Below the pieces are notes generated by a model. It was not told the origin of the DNA. It worked only from the letters and a program-made list of their open reading frames with translations, and searched no databases. Shown here piece by piece: positions 1 to 7,379 of a stretch of DNA of 33,335 nucleotides (positions are counted from its first letter, which is position 1; every line of letters begins with the position of its first letter). Source of the DNA: Lachnospiraceae bacterium (lineage in GTDB: Bacteria; Bacillota; Clostridia; Lachnospirales; Lachnospiraceae). The stretch is taken from contig JAFLSZ010000013.1 of assembly GCA_022510665.1 (NCBI GenBank), positions 1 to 33,335 on the forward strand, read 5' to 3'. The position numbers and the translations under genes are program-made.

Positions 1-48
1 CGAATCTCCCCTTGCATTAATAGAGAAGATACTAACCGCTTGTAAGAA

Positions 49-79
49 GGGGCTGCGCTTAGTGCGACAGTCCCTTTTT
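49..79 (+). terminator. Probable rho-independent terminator at a convergent junction
   Basis: GGGGCTGCGC (49-58) pairs with GCGACAGTCCC (64-74), with one bulged A and a 5-nt loop, and is followed by five T residues. On the + strand this would end a gene lying left of the window. It overlaps the stop codon of the minus-strand regulator. Read on the minus strand the same stem is followed by a weaker T/C-rich stretch, so it may act in both directions. Positions 1-48 show no gene I can recognise. Confidence 0.6.
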
Positions 80-719
80 AACTGTTTTCTTCGTGGGAGG
101 TTTGCGGCTCATCGGAAAGGTGTCCGCCCGCGGAGCGGTTTTTATCCGCATTTGCCAATTTTGCCGCCGTATCGGATAAGAGAAGAAGAGCCTGGGATTT
201 CAGTTCAAGAGAAGCATATATGCCTTTTGATGCCGCAGTTTCGGCATTTTTTGCCATTTCAAGCGCTTCCTCAAAGTTTCCTGCCTCATAAAGAGAAGCG
301 GCGAGCCTAAGTGCGGTTTTTGCGGAAAGTGCAGCGGCTTCATCCGCCAGCGGAGAGTCCGCCGGAATGGAAGAAAGTAAAGCATATGCGCCGGAATCGT
401 CAGCGGCAAGGTAAGCCTTTTTGGCCTCAAAAAAAGTCAGAGGATCCAAAGGCGCGGAAGAGGGAGGCAGTGTGCCTTCCGTGTTTTCAAAAGACATTTG
501 CTCTGTCGTATCCGAAAAGTTATCCTGCAATAGTGCCGCGGGCGGAAGATCTAATACCTTTGCGAGGTAAGTCAGGGTCTTCATGGAAGGAACCGCGCTG
601 CCGCTCTCAATCTGACTTAGCATATTTCTTGTAATAAAAGAACCGACTACTTCGTTCTGAGTCATTTTTTTTGCAAGACGCGCCTCTTTGATGCGCTGTC
701 CGAGAAGTTTAGCGTCCAT
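78..719 (-). CDS. XRE-family HTH transcriptional regulator
   Basis: A 213-residue cytoplasmic DNA-binding protein. Residues about 5-62 form a Cro/C1-type helix-turn-helix (LGQRIKEARLAKKMTQNEVV, then NMLSQIESG and VPSMKTLTYLAKVL). The rest (about 90-195) is Ala/Leu/Glu-rich helix resembling TPR-like C-terminal domains of this regulator class, which usually sense a ligand or drive dimerisation. The start at 719 has a good AGGAGG-type site on the minus strand (complement of 724-730). It is transcribed divergently from the NfeD/flotillin operon. Its own promoter region holds a 21-bp palindrome whose core recurs in the flotillin promoter, so I infer that it represses itself and that operon. The ligand is unknown. 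Confidence 0.9.
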   Translation of the reverse strand: MDAKLLGQRIKEARLAKKMTQNEVVGSFITRNMLSQIESGSAVPSMKTLTYLAKVLDLPPAALLQDNFSDTTEQMSFENTEGTLPPSSAPLDPLTFFEAKKAYLAADDSGAYALLSSIPADSPLADEAAALSAKTALRLAASLYEAGNFEEALEMAKNAETAASKGIYASLELKSQALLLLSDTAAKLANADKNRSAGGHLSDEPQTSHEENS

Positions 720-740
720 AGTACCTCCTTGAAAAAATAA

Positions 741-761
741 AAAGTAAATGTGATTTACTTT
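741..761. promoter_or_regulatory. Operator-like palindrome in the XRE regulator promoter
   Basis: AAAGTAAAT-GTG-ATTTACTTT is a perfect inverted repeat with 9-bp arms. Its core GTAAAT-N3-ATTTAC (744-758) starts 3 nt downstream of the minus-strand -10 box and would cover the transcription start. The same core at the same offset lies in the divergent flotillin promoter. The likely role is binding of the adjacent XRE regulator as a repressor (inference). Confidence 0.72.
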
Positions 762-789
762 ATTATATCATAAAACTTAAAAAATGCAA
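762..789 (-). promoter_or_regulatory. Promoter of the XRE regulator
   Basis: On the minus strand, TTGCAT (complement of 784-789) lies 16 nt upstream of a perfect TATAAT (complement of 762-767). The predicted start falls inside the 741-761 palindrome, as expected for autorepression. Confidence 0.65.
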
Positions 790-848
790 GTGTTCAAAGA
801 GAAAAACAAGAAAAAGCTCGAAAATACGAAAAAAATCATCAAATACCA

Positions 849-877
849 TTGACAACAAAGGGATAACATGATATTAT
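849..877 (+). promoter_or_regulatory. Sigma-A-type promoter of the NfeD/flotillin operon
   Basis: A consensus TTGACA (849-854), a 17-nt spacer and TATTAT (872-877). It is one of the strongest-looking promoters in the window. The operator-like palindrome at 881-895 lies over the predicted start site. Confidence 0.8.
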
Positions 878-880
878 GAA

Positions 881-895
881 GTAAATAATATTTAC
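881..895. promoter_or_regulatory. Operator-like palindrome in the flotillin promoter
   Basis: GTAAAT-AAT-ATTTAC is a perfect 6-bp-arm inverted repeat around three bases, beginning 3 nt after the -10 box. It matches the core of the palindrome in the divergent XRE promoter in both arm sequence and position relative to -10. Strong expression would therefore need release of the bound regulator (inference). Confidence 0.72.
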
Positions 896-927
896 CCTTG
901 TGCTTCGTCAGGGGAGAAGGAGGGAAT

Positions 928-1572
928 ATGAATGCTTGGTGGGAAGCACTTAGCATCCTGCAAAAAATACTTTATTGTATCGCAATCCCTGCAACGCTGA
1001 TTCTGATTCTTCAGACGGTGATGGTGGTAATGGGATTTGGGGACGGAGACGGCGGTGCCGATTTTAATCCCAGCGATACGTCCGGCCTTGATTTGGATGT
1101 ACCGGAGGATATTTCGGCGGATATGCCGGATACGGATTTTGGGGACGGCATTTCCGACGGTTTAGGAAGTCTGAAACTTTTTACCATGCAGGGAATCGTT
1201 GCGTTTTTTGCTACGTTTTCATGGGTATCTTTGGTGCTTGTAAAAACAAAGATGCCGGATGCTTTGGCGCTGCTGTTTAGTTTTGTGTGCGGTGTTGTTA
1301 TGATGTATGTGGTCGCGAAACTCTTATGGCTTTCTGCCCGTCTTGCGGAAAACGGTACATTCCGCTTGAAATCGGTTATCGGCGAGGCAGCGCAGGTTTA
1401 TGTGACGATACTGCCGTCCGGAGAGAACGGCGGAAAAGTAACTTTAAAAAGTTCTTCACGCTTTGCGGAACTGGACGCGATTACGGAAGGAACGGAAGCA
1501 ATACCGACCGGCAGTACGGTCCGGATTGTAGATGTGCGCGGAGATGTTGTAGTGGTAGAAAAAGAAATATAG
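928..1572 (+). CDS. NfeD-like membrane protein, partner of flotillin
   Basis: A 214-residue membrane protein. There is a membrane segment at about residues 14-36, then an acidic Gly/Asp-rich loop (about 37-85), then two more segments (about 92-133), and a beta-rich C-terminal domain (about 148-214) that fits the OB-fold of NfeD/YuaF proteins. Proteins of this type are normally encoded next to flotillins and act with them in membrane microdomains. I chose ATG 928, preceded by GAAGGAGGG, over an in-frame TTG at 898 that has no ribosome site and lies next to the operator. It is the first gene of a two-gene operon ending at the 3051 terminator. The family assignment rests on fold-level pattern plus context. 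Confidence 0.8.
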   Translation: MNAWWEALSILQKILYCIAIPATLILILQTVMVVMGFGDGDGGADFNPSDTSGLDLDVPEDISADMPDTDFGDGISDGLGSLKLFTMQGIVAFFATFSWVSLVLVKTKMPDALALLFSFVCGVVMMYVVAKLLWLSARLAENGTFRLKSVIGEAAQVYVTILPSGENGGKVTLKSSSRFAELDAITEGTEAIPTGSTVRIVDVRGDVVVVEKEI

Positions 1573-1605
1573 GGCATGAGATTAAATTAAAGGAGGATTT
1601 AATAA

Positions 1606-3012
1606 ATGGGAATGGATACTGTTATTCTGATTAGTGTAATTGTACTTATCTTATTTGCGGCGTTTGCGGGAATTTTATCCCGTTACCGCAAGTGCCCTTC
1701 GGATAAGGTTATGGTTATTTACGGTAAGGTTGGTACGGATCGGGACGGACAGCCGAGAAGTGCAAAGTGTATTCACGGCGGCGCGGCGTTTGTAGTGCCG
1801 GTAATTCAGTCCTACCAGTATCTTGACCTGACACCGATTTCGTTAAATGTAGATTTAAGAAATGCACTTTCCAAGCAGAATATTCGTGTTGACGTACCGT
1901 CCCGTTTTACCGTGGGTATTTCTACGGAGGACGGCGTAATGCAGAACGCGGCGGAGCGTCTGCTTGGTTTAAAGTTAAGTGAAATTCAGGAACTTGCAAA
2001 GGATATTATTTTCGGTCAGCTGCGTCTGGTAATCGCAACAATGGAAATTGAGGAAATTAATACGGACCGTGACAAATTCCTTGTGGCCGTATCAAAGAAC
2101 GTGGAAATCGAGTTAAAGAAAATCGGTCTTCGTCTGATTAACGTAAACGTAACGGATATTACGGACGAGTCCGGTTACATTGAGGCGCTCGGAAAAGAGG
2201 CTGCCGCGAAGGCAATCAATGACGCGAAGAAGAATGTTGCCGAAAAGGACAGAGACGGTGAAATCGGTCAGGCAATGGCGAGAAAGGACCAGCGTATTCA
2301 GGTAGCCGCGGCGGACGCAAGTGCGATTCAGGGTGAAAATGACGCTAAAATTGAAGTTGCGCAGTCCGAGGCAAACCGTCGTGAAAAGGAAGCGGAAGCG
2401 CTCCGTATCGCGACGGCGGCAGAAGCGGTACAGGCGGCAAAGGCAAAACAGGAAGCATATATCGCACAGCAGGAAGCGGAACAGACGCGCGCACAGCTTG
2501 AGATGGCAACCCAGAAGGCGGACGTTATCGTAAAGGCACAGATTGCGAAGGAACAGGCGCAGATTGCGGCAGATGCGGAGGCGGAAGTAGCCAGACGTAA
2601 AGCGCAGGGTGAAGCTGACGCGATTTTTGCAAAGATGGCGGCAGAGGCGCGCGGTACACAGGAAATCTTAGAGAAGCAGGCGGAAGGTATGCGTAAGCTC
2701 GTAGAAGCCGCGGGCGGAGAAGCCGACAATGCCGTAAAGCTCATTCTTGCGGATAAGATGGAGCAGTTGCTGCAGATTCAGGTAGAGGCTATTAAGAATA
2801 TTAAGATTGATAAGGTGACCGTATGGGACGGCGGAAAGTCCGGTGACGGAAAAACCGCGACGTCCGGTTTCCTTTCCGGCATGATGCAGGCCGTGCCGCC
2901 GTTAAACGAAGTGTTTAAGCAGGTAGGCATGGAGCTTCCGGGCTTTTTGGGAAAAGAAAAAGAGGGTTCGTCGGAAGAACAGGCAGACACAAAGGAACAG
3001 CCGGAGGCATAA
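1606..3012 (+). CDS. Flotillin-family (SPFH/band 7) membrane scaffold protein
   Basis: A 468-residue protein with one N-terminal membrane segment (about 4-24), an SPFH/band-7 domain (about 28-200, with CPSDKVMVIYGKVG and GKEAAAKAINDAKK), a long Ala/Glu/Lys/Gln-rich coiled coil (about 200-360) and a Gly/Pro-containing tail. Length and layout match flotillins such as Bacillus FloT (YuaG). These oligomerise at the inner face of the membrane and organise fluid or ordered domains. AAAGGAGG lies upstream of ATG 1606; ATG 1612 is an in-frame alternative. The NfeD-like gene directly upstream is the usual partner. A strong terminator follows. Confidence 0.93.
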   Translation: MGMDTVILISVIVLILFAAFAGILSRYRKCPSDKVMVIYGKVGTDRDGQPRSAKCIHGGAAFVVPVIQSYQYLDLTPISLNVDLRNALSKQNIRVDVPSRFTVGISTEDGVMQNAAERLLGLKLSEIQELAKDIIFGQLRLVIATMEIEEINTDRDKFLVAVSKNVEIELKKIGLRLINVNVTDITDESGYIEALGKEAAAKAINDAKKNVAEKDRDGEIGQAMARKDQRIQVAAADASAIQGENDAKIEVAQSEANRREKEAEALRIATAAEAVQAAKAKQEAYIAQQEAEQTRAQLEMATQKADVIVKAQIAKEQAQIAADAEAEVARRKAQGEADAIFAKMAAEARGTQEILEKQAEGMRKLVEAAGGEADNAVKLILADKMEQLLQIQVEAIKNIKIDKVTVWDGGKSGDGKTATSGFLSGMMQAVPPLNEVFKQVGMELPGFLGKEKEGSSEEQADTKEQPEA

Positions 3013-3050
3013 ATCGCCGTATCGGCCGGGAATCGGATAGGTAAAATTAC

Positions 3051-3098
3051 GGGAGACCTGCGCACGGAAAAGTTTGTGCGTTGGTCTCCTGAGTTTTT
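3051..3098 (+). terminator. Strong rho-independent terminator after flotillin
   Basis: GGAGACC (3052-3058) and CGCAC (3061-3065) pair with GTGCG (3076-3080) and GGTCTCC (3083-3089), with a small internal loop. A run of five T follows at 3094-3098. This closes the NfeD/flotillin operon. Confidence 0.88.
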
Positions 3099-3146
3099 AT
3101 GTCATAGGAAATTACCGCAGACGGAACTCTTTTTTCGAACAACGGT

Positions 3147-3175
3147 TTGATTTCTTTTGGACGATATGATAAAAT
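3147..3175 (+). promoter_or_regulatory. Promoter upstream of the helicase/MutS-like operon
   Basis: TTGATT (3147-3152), a 17-nt spacer and TAAAAT (3170-3175). It lies after the flotillin terminator and before the helicase gene. Transcripts would start at about 3182 and read through the small remnant ORF. Confidence 0.6.
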
Positions 3176-3182
3176 AAAATAA

Positions 3183-3350
3183 GTGATAATCGGATCTTAC
3201 AAAAAATTATACTTGATTGGCTTTATGGATATTTCCCCGAACGGAGATATATACTTTGATTATGATTTAGACGAAATGTTTACCGATCACGGCATGGGAA
3301 TCAATGCGAATATTTCCGGCGAGATTTTCTCATCAGGATTAGAGGGATGA
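3183..3350 (+). pseudogene. Short ORF, possible C-terminal remnant of a DUF2262-like protein
   Basis: An open frame of 55 codons from GTG 3183 to TGA 3348-3350, containing DISPNGDIYFDYDLDEMF followed by a segment ending NISGEIFSSGLEG. The pattern of an acidic, aromatic strand, a Phe-x-x-His turn and a short final strand resembles the end of DUF2262-type domains as I remember them. No ribosome site precedes the GTG and a stop lies immediately upstream in frame. I therefore read it as the tail of a gene whose front was lost. It ends 4 nt before the helicase start. It could instead be a leaderless peptide, since the predicted transcript starts at about this GTG. Confidence 0.4.
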
Positions 3351-3354
3351 TACA

Positions 3355-5781
3355 TTGAGTAAAAAGAAGAAAGAGGAGCAGACGAAAGTGCGGGAAAACG
3401 AAGCGTCGGCAGCCGATACCGTAAAGGTATCCGTGCGGACGCTCGTTGAGTTTATTATGCGCGGCGGCGACCTTGACAGCGGGAGCGGACGCATGGACGC
3501 GGACGCGATGCAGGAGGGAAGCAGGCTGCACCGTAAGATACAAAAAGGGATGGGAAGCAATTATACGGCGGAAGTCCCGCTGACTCTTTCCGTTCCTCTG
3601 CGGGATGAGGAGGAAAGCTTTCTGCTTGTGATTGAAGGAAGGGCGGACGGCATAATCCGGCAGGAAGACGGCGGTTTTGTAATAGATGAAATCAAATGTA
3701 CTTACCGGGACGTAGGACAGATGGAATGTGCGGAGCGGGTGCATCTTGCGCAGGCAAGGTGTTACGCCTATATGCTTGCGGTAAAGGAAAACGCGGCAGA
3801 AACGGCCGGCGTGCAGGTTACTTACTGTAATTTTGAAACGGAGCAGATTAAGCGATTCCCGGAGGAACTGGCCTTTTCCGAACTTTCGGCATGGTTTGAC
3901 GCGCTGGTGAAAGAGTATGCCAAATGGGCGGTATGGGAGCGCAGATGGAAGAAACAGAGAGATGCCTCGGCAAAGGAATTACAGTTTCCGTTTTCTTACC
4001 GCGAGGGTCAGAAGGAGTTTACGGCGGGAGTGTACCGTTCGATTCTGCGGGAAAAAAAGTTATTTGCGATGGCGCCTACCGGCGTCGGCAAAACGATTTC
4101 TACCGTGTTTCCGGCGGTAAAAGCGGTCGGGGAGTCGGTAGCGGAAAAGCTGTTTTATCTGACTGCGAAAACCATGGTGCGCACGGTGGCTGAAGAAACT
4201 TTTTCCCTGCTTGCCGAGCGCGGACTTTTATTTAAAACCGTGACAATTACCGCGAAAGAAAAACTCTGCGTTTTGGAGAAGCCGGAGTGTAATCCGCTTT
4301 CCTGTCCGCGGGCAAAAGGACATTTTGACCGTGTCAATGACGCAATTTTTGAAATTCTTACAAAAGAAAAGAACGTAAAGCGGGAAGTGGTGGAACGGTA
4401 TGCGGAACAATACCGGGTCTGTCCGTTTGAGATGTGTCTTGACTTAACGCTTTGGGCGGATGCGGTGATTTGCGACTATAATTATGTGTTTGATCCGAAT
4501 GTGGCGTTAAAGCGCTTTTTTTCGGGAGAACAGAAACGCAATTATGTATTTTTGATAGATGAGGCGCACAATCTTTTGGAGCGCGCAAGGCAGATGTACA
4601 GCGCGACGCTTCGGAAAGAGGAGTTTTTAAATGTAAAGCGGCTGCTCGGAAAGCAGATGCCGAAGCTGACAAAACAGATTGAAGCCTGTAACAAAGAACT
4701 TTTGCGCCTGAAAAGAGAATGCGATTCGTTTACGGAACAGAAAGATTTTGGGACTCTGGCGCTGCCGCTGATGCGCTTTATGACGGAGTGCGAGACATAT
4801 CTGAAAGAGGAAAAACGTCCGGGAACGGAGCGGGAGGCGGTACTTGGGCTTTATTTTGCGGCACGGCATTTTCTTGCCATGTATGACTTTTCGGATGATG
4901 ATTACCGGTATTATACATCCTATGACGAAGATGGTTCCTTTTATGTCAGAACACAGTGTATGCGGCCGGCGCGTGCTTTGGCGGAGCAGTTAAAGAAAGG
5001 AAGATGCGCGGTGTTTTTTTCGGCAACCCTTCTTCCGGTGCGTTATTATATGGAGGAACTCGGGGGAACCAAGGAGGATTACGCGATTTATATACCGTCT
5101 CCGTTTTTAAAGGAGCGCCGGTGCCTTTTAATCGGATGTGACGTTAATTTTCGTTATGCGAACCGCGGGCAGAAAATGTATGAAAAGGCGGCGGAGTATA
5201 TTTTGAAGTTTACGGCGGCAAAACAGGGGAATTATTTTGTGTTCTTTCCTTCTTACCGGATGTTACAGGATGTTGCGGAAGTGCTGGACAGGAAAATAGG
5301 CGGGGACGTTATCCTTCATCAGCAGAAGTCTAATATGACGGAAGCGGAACGGGAAGAGTTTTTAGCGGCGTTTTCGGCGGAGGCAGAAGAAAACCACATC
5401 GGTCTTTGCGTGCTTGGCGGCGTGTTTGGGGAAGGAATTGACCTGAAAGGCGAGCGGTTAATCGGCACGGTCATTGTGGGAACGGGCCTTCCTCTTGTGT
5501 GCGACGAGAGGGAACTGTTCCGCAGATATTATGACGAAAAGGCAGGAAATACGGGGAGCGGCTTTGAACGCGCATATCTGTATCCGGGAATGAACAAAGT
5601 ACAGCAGGCAGCGGGGCGGGTTATCCGGACCATGGAGGATAAGGGGGCAATATTGCTTTTGGACGACCGGTTTGCCGATAGCCGGTATGCCTCTCTTTTT
5701 CCGAAGGAATGGTATCCGTATGAAACGGTAACCCTGTCTCTCATGCCGCAGGTGCTGAAACTGTTTTGGGAGAGAGAATAG
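3355..5781 (+). CDS. Rad3/DinG-like DNA helicase with N-terminal PD-(D/E)xK nuclease-like domain
   Basis: An 808-residue superfamily 2 helicase of the XPD/DinG group. Walker A is APTGVGKT (G243-T247), the DEAH box is D402-H405, and the C-terminal motifs are GVFGEGIDLKGE and QAAGRVIR. Four cysteines between the two ATPase motifs (KLC, EC, SC and VCPF contexts) fit the Fe-S cluster of this family. Before the helicase, D98 and the D111-E112-x-K114 cluster in FVIDEIKCTYRD fit a Cas4/RecB-type nuclease core. The likely role is unwinding and processing damaged or branched DNA. The start is TTG 3355, with AGAGGG upstream. It is the first gene of a probable operon with the two MutS-like genes. The substrate is unknown. 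Confidence 0.9.
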   Translation: MSKKKKEEQTKVRENEASAADTVKVSVRTLVEFIMRGGDLDSGSGRMDADAMQEGSRLHRKIQKGMGSNYTAEVPLTLSVPLRDEEESFLLVIEGRADGIIRQEDGGFVIDEIKCTYRDVGQMECAERVHLAQARCYAYMLAVKENAAETAGVQVTYCNFETEQIKRFPEELAFSELSAWFDALVKEYAKWAVWERRWKKQRDASAKELQFPFSYREGQKEFTAGVYRSILREKKLFAMAPTGVGKTISTVFPAVKAVGESVAEKLFYLTAKTMVRTVAEETFSLLAERGLLFKTVTITAKEKLCVLEKPECNPLSCPRAKGHFDRVNDAIFEILTKEKNVKREVVERYAEQYRVCPFEMCLDLTLWADAVICDYNYVFDPNVALKRFFSGEQKRNYVFLIDEAHNLLERARQMYSATLRKEEFLNVKRLLGKQMPKLTKQIEACNKELLRLKRECDSFTEQKDFGTLALPLMRFMTECETYLKEEKRPGTEREAVLGLYFAARHFLAMYDFSDDDYRYYTSYDEDGSFYVRTQCMRPARALAEQLKKGRCAVFFSATLLPVRYYMEELGGTKEDYAIYIPSPFLKERRCLLIGCDVNFRYANRGQKMYEKAAEYILKFTAAKQGNYFVFFPSYRMLQDVAEVLDRKIGGDVILHQQKSNMTEAEREEFLAAFSAEAEENHIGLCVLGGVFGEGIDLKGERLIGTVIVGTGLPLVCDERELFRRYYDEKAGNTGSGFERAYLYPGMNKVQQAAGRVIRTMEDKGAILLLDDRFADSRYASLFPKEWYPYETVTLSLMPQVLKLFWERE

Positions 5782-5819
5782 AGAAAAGATATAAAGTGAA
5801 ATGACATTCGGAGGTGCTT

Positions 5820-7379
5820 ATGTATTCGGGCGTAATGGAACGGGTTTATGTAAAAGAGCAGGAGGAAGCGGAAACGCCGGAGTTTTTTCAGGACCTGAAT
5901 CTGATTCAGATTGTAAAGGAACTGCAGGAGAAGAGAAAGGAGTATGATATCCGCAGGCTGTATCTCCGCTATCCGAAGGATTATGAAACGGTTGTATACC
6001 GGCATGGCATTTATCGGGAGATTCGGCAGAAAAAACTGGAAGAAGGCCTGAAAAATTTTTCTTATAAAATGCGGGAGGCAAGAAAATACGAAAAACTTTA
6101 CCGCAGGGCCGACCATGAACAGCAGTGGCGGATGTATTTTTTTAATCAGGTAAGCGAGTATATCACCGGTATGTTTTCTTTAAAAGAGGAGCTTTTGCGG
6201 GCATCGGTAGAGTCGGAGGGGCTTTCCGGGCTGTTGGAGTATGTGGAAAGTTTCTGCGGGAATCCGCTTTGGGAGGAATGCAGGGAAGAAATTGACCGGA
6301 TTCAGGAGATGCTTGCCGGTCTTCGTTTTGGACTCAGTATTTCCGGAGAGGATTTAAAAGTTACGACGGAGCTGAAAGAACAATACTATTTTGAATATTT
6401 GAAAAAGCTGTTTCCGGAGAAATTTACGGATAAGAAGGGGAGCTATGGTATTTTGCAGGATTATCTGCTTTCCAGCCCGTTTGCGACAAGCGAAATGTTA
6501 AGCTATTTGGAAGGCGCGATTGTTGATATGTACCGAAAAACACGTCCGGATTTTTTTGACACGCTTGCAAAGTTTTATAAGCGTTTTGAAAAAATCGTGG
6601 AAGCGGACGTGTACCGTGTAGAGGAAGAACTGCAGTTTTATCTGGTATTTGCGGAGTTTCAGGAGGAGATGGAAAATCATGGGTGTGTTTTCTGTGAGCC
6701 GCGGGTGGACAGAAACGGACGGTTTTCGGTACGGCAGGTTTATGACATTGCCCTGGCAAGGAAAAACAGGTGGATGGAAAAAGAAGTGGTAAGTAATTCC
6801 GTACAGTATAACGAAAGTGAGCGTTTCCTTATTGTGACCGGACCGAATCAGGGAGGAAAGACGACGTTTGCCCGGAGTCTGGGGCAGGCAGTGTATCTTG
6901 CGATGATGGGGCTCGACGTACCGGCGGAATCCGCGGCTCTGCCGTATTTTGAAGGGATACTTACCCATTTTTCCGTAGAAGAAAGTCTGGAAAGCGGACG
7001 GGGAAAATTAAAAGAAGAACTGGTGCGCTTACAGCCGATGATGCAGGCGGAATACGGGAATCAGTTTGTGATTCTGAACGAGCTTTTTACAACGGCTGCG
7101 ACCTATGACGCTTTTGTTATGGGGCAGCGCGTGTTGAAACATTTTTTGGAACAGGGCTGTCTCGGCGTTTATGTGACCCATATCGCGGAATTAACGAAAG
7201 CATGCGAGGGACTGGTAAGTCTTGTGGCGCTTGCAGACGAGAGAGACCACAGAAAGCGTACTTTCCGGATTGTGCGCAAAGAGGCGGAGGGAATCGGTTA
7301 TGCCGGTGATATCGTGGAAAAACACCGTCTGGGATACGAAGAACTTCGCGGACGTTTAAAGGAGGGAGGCATTGCATGA
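5820..7379 (+). CDS. MutS-like ATPase, first of a tandem pair
   Basis: A 519-residue protein. The N-terminal half is helical and charged, with no MutS mismatch-recognition domain. The C-terminal half is the MutS-type ABC ATPase: Walker A TGPNQGGKTT (G341-T348), a signature-like SVEESLESGRGK, Walker B FVILNELF (N420-E421) and VTHIAEL, equivalent to the MutS TH loop. The Walker B aspartate is replaced by asparagine. There is no Smr domain, so it is not MutS2. I chose ATG 5820, with CGGAGG just upstream, over GTG 5814, which overlaps that site. It starts 38 nt after the helicase and overlaps the next gene by ATGA. A role in DNA repair or recombination is inferred from fold and context only. Confidence 0.85.
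   Translation: MYSGVMERVYVKEQEEAETPEFFQDLNLIQIVKELQEKRKEYDIRRLYLRYPKDYETVVYRHGIYREIRQKKLEEGLKNFSYKMREARKYEKLYRRADHEQQWRMYFFNQVSEYITGMFSLKEELLRASVESEGLSGLLEYVESFCGNPLWEECREEIDRIQEMLAGLRFGLSISGEDLKVTTELKEQYYFEYLKKLFPEKFTDKKGSYGILQDYLLSSPFATSEMLSYLEGAIVDMYRKTRPDFFDTLAKFYKRFEKIVEADVYRVEEELQFYLVFAEFQEEMENHGCVFCEPRVDRNGRFSVRQVYDIALARKNRWMEKEVVSNSVQYNESERFLIVTGPNQGGKTTFARSLGQAVYLAMMGLDVPAESAALPYFEGILTHFSVEESLESGRGKLKEELVRLQPMMQAEYGNQFVILNELFTTAATYDAFVMGQRVLKHFLEQGCLGVYVTHIAELTKACEGLVSLVALADERDHRKRTFRIVRKEAEGIGYAGDIVEKHRLGYEELRGRLKEGGIA

Noticed and set aside
898-930. An upstream TTG start giving a longer NfeD-like protein.
   Set aside because: It sits right after the operator with no ribosome site, while ATG 928 has a strong one.
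2328-2744. Minus-strand open frame of 138 codons rich in Ala, Ser and Cys.
   Set aside because: It is the antisense shadow of the flotillin coiled coil, caused by its repetitive GCG/GAA codons. It has no ribosome site or family match.
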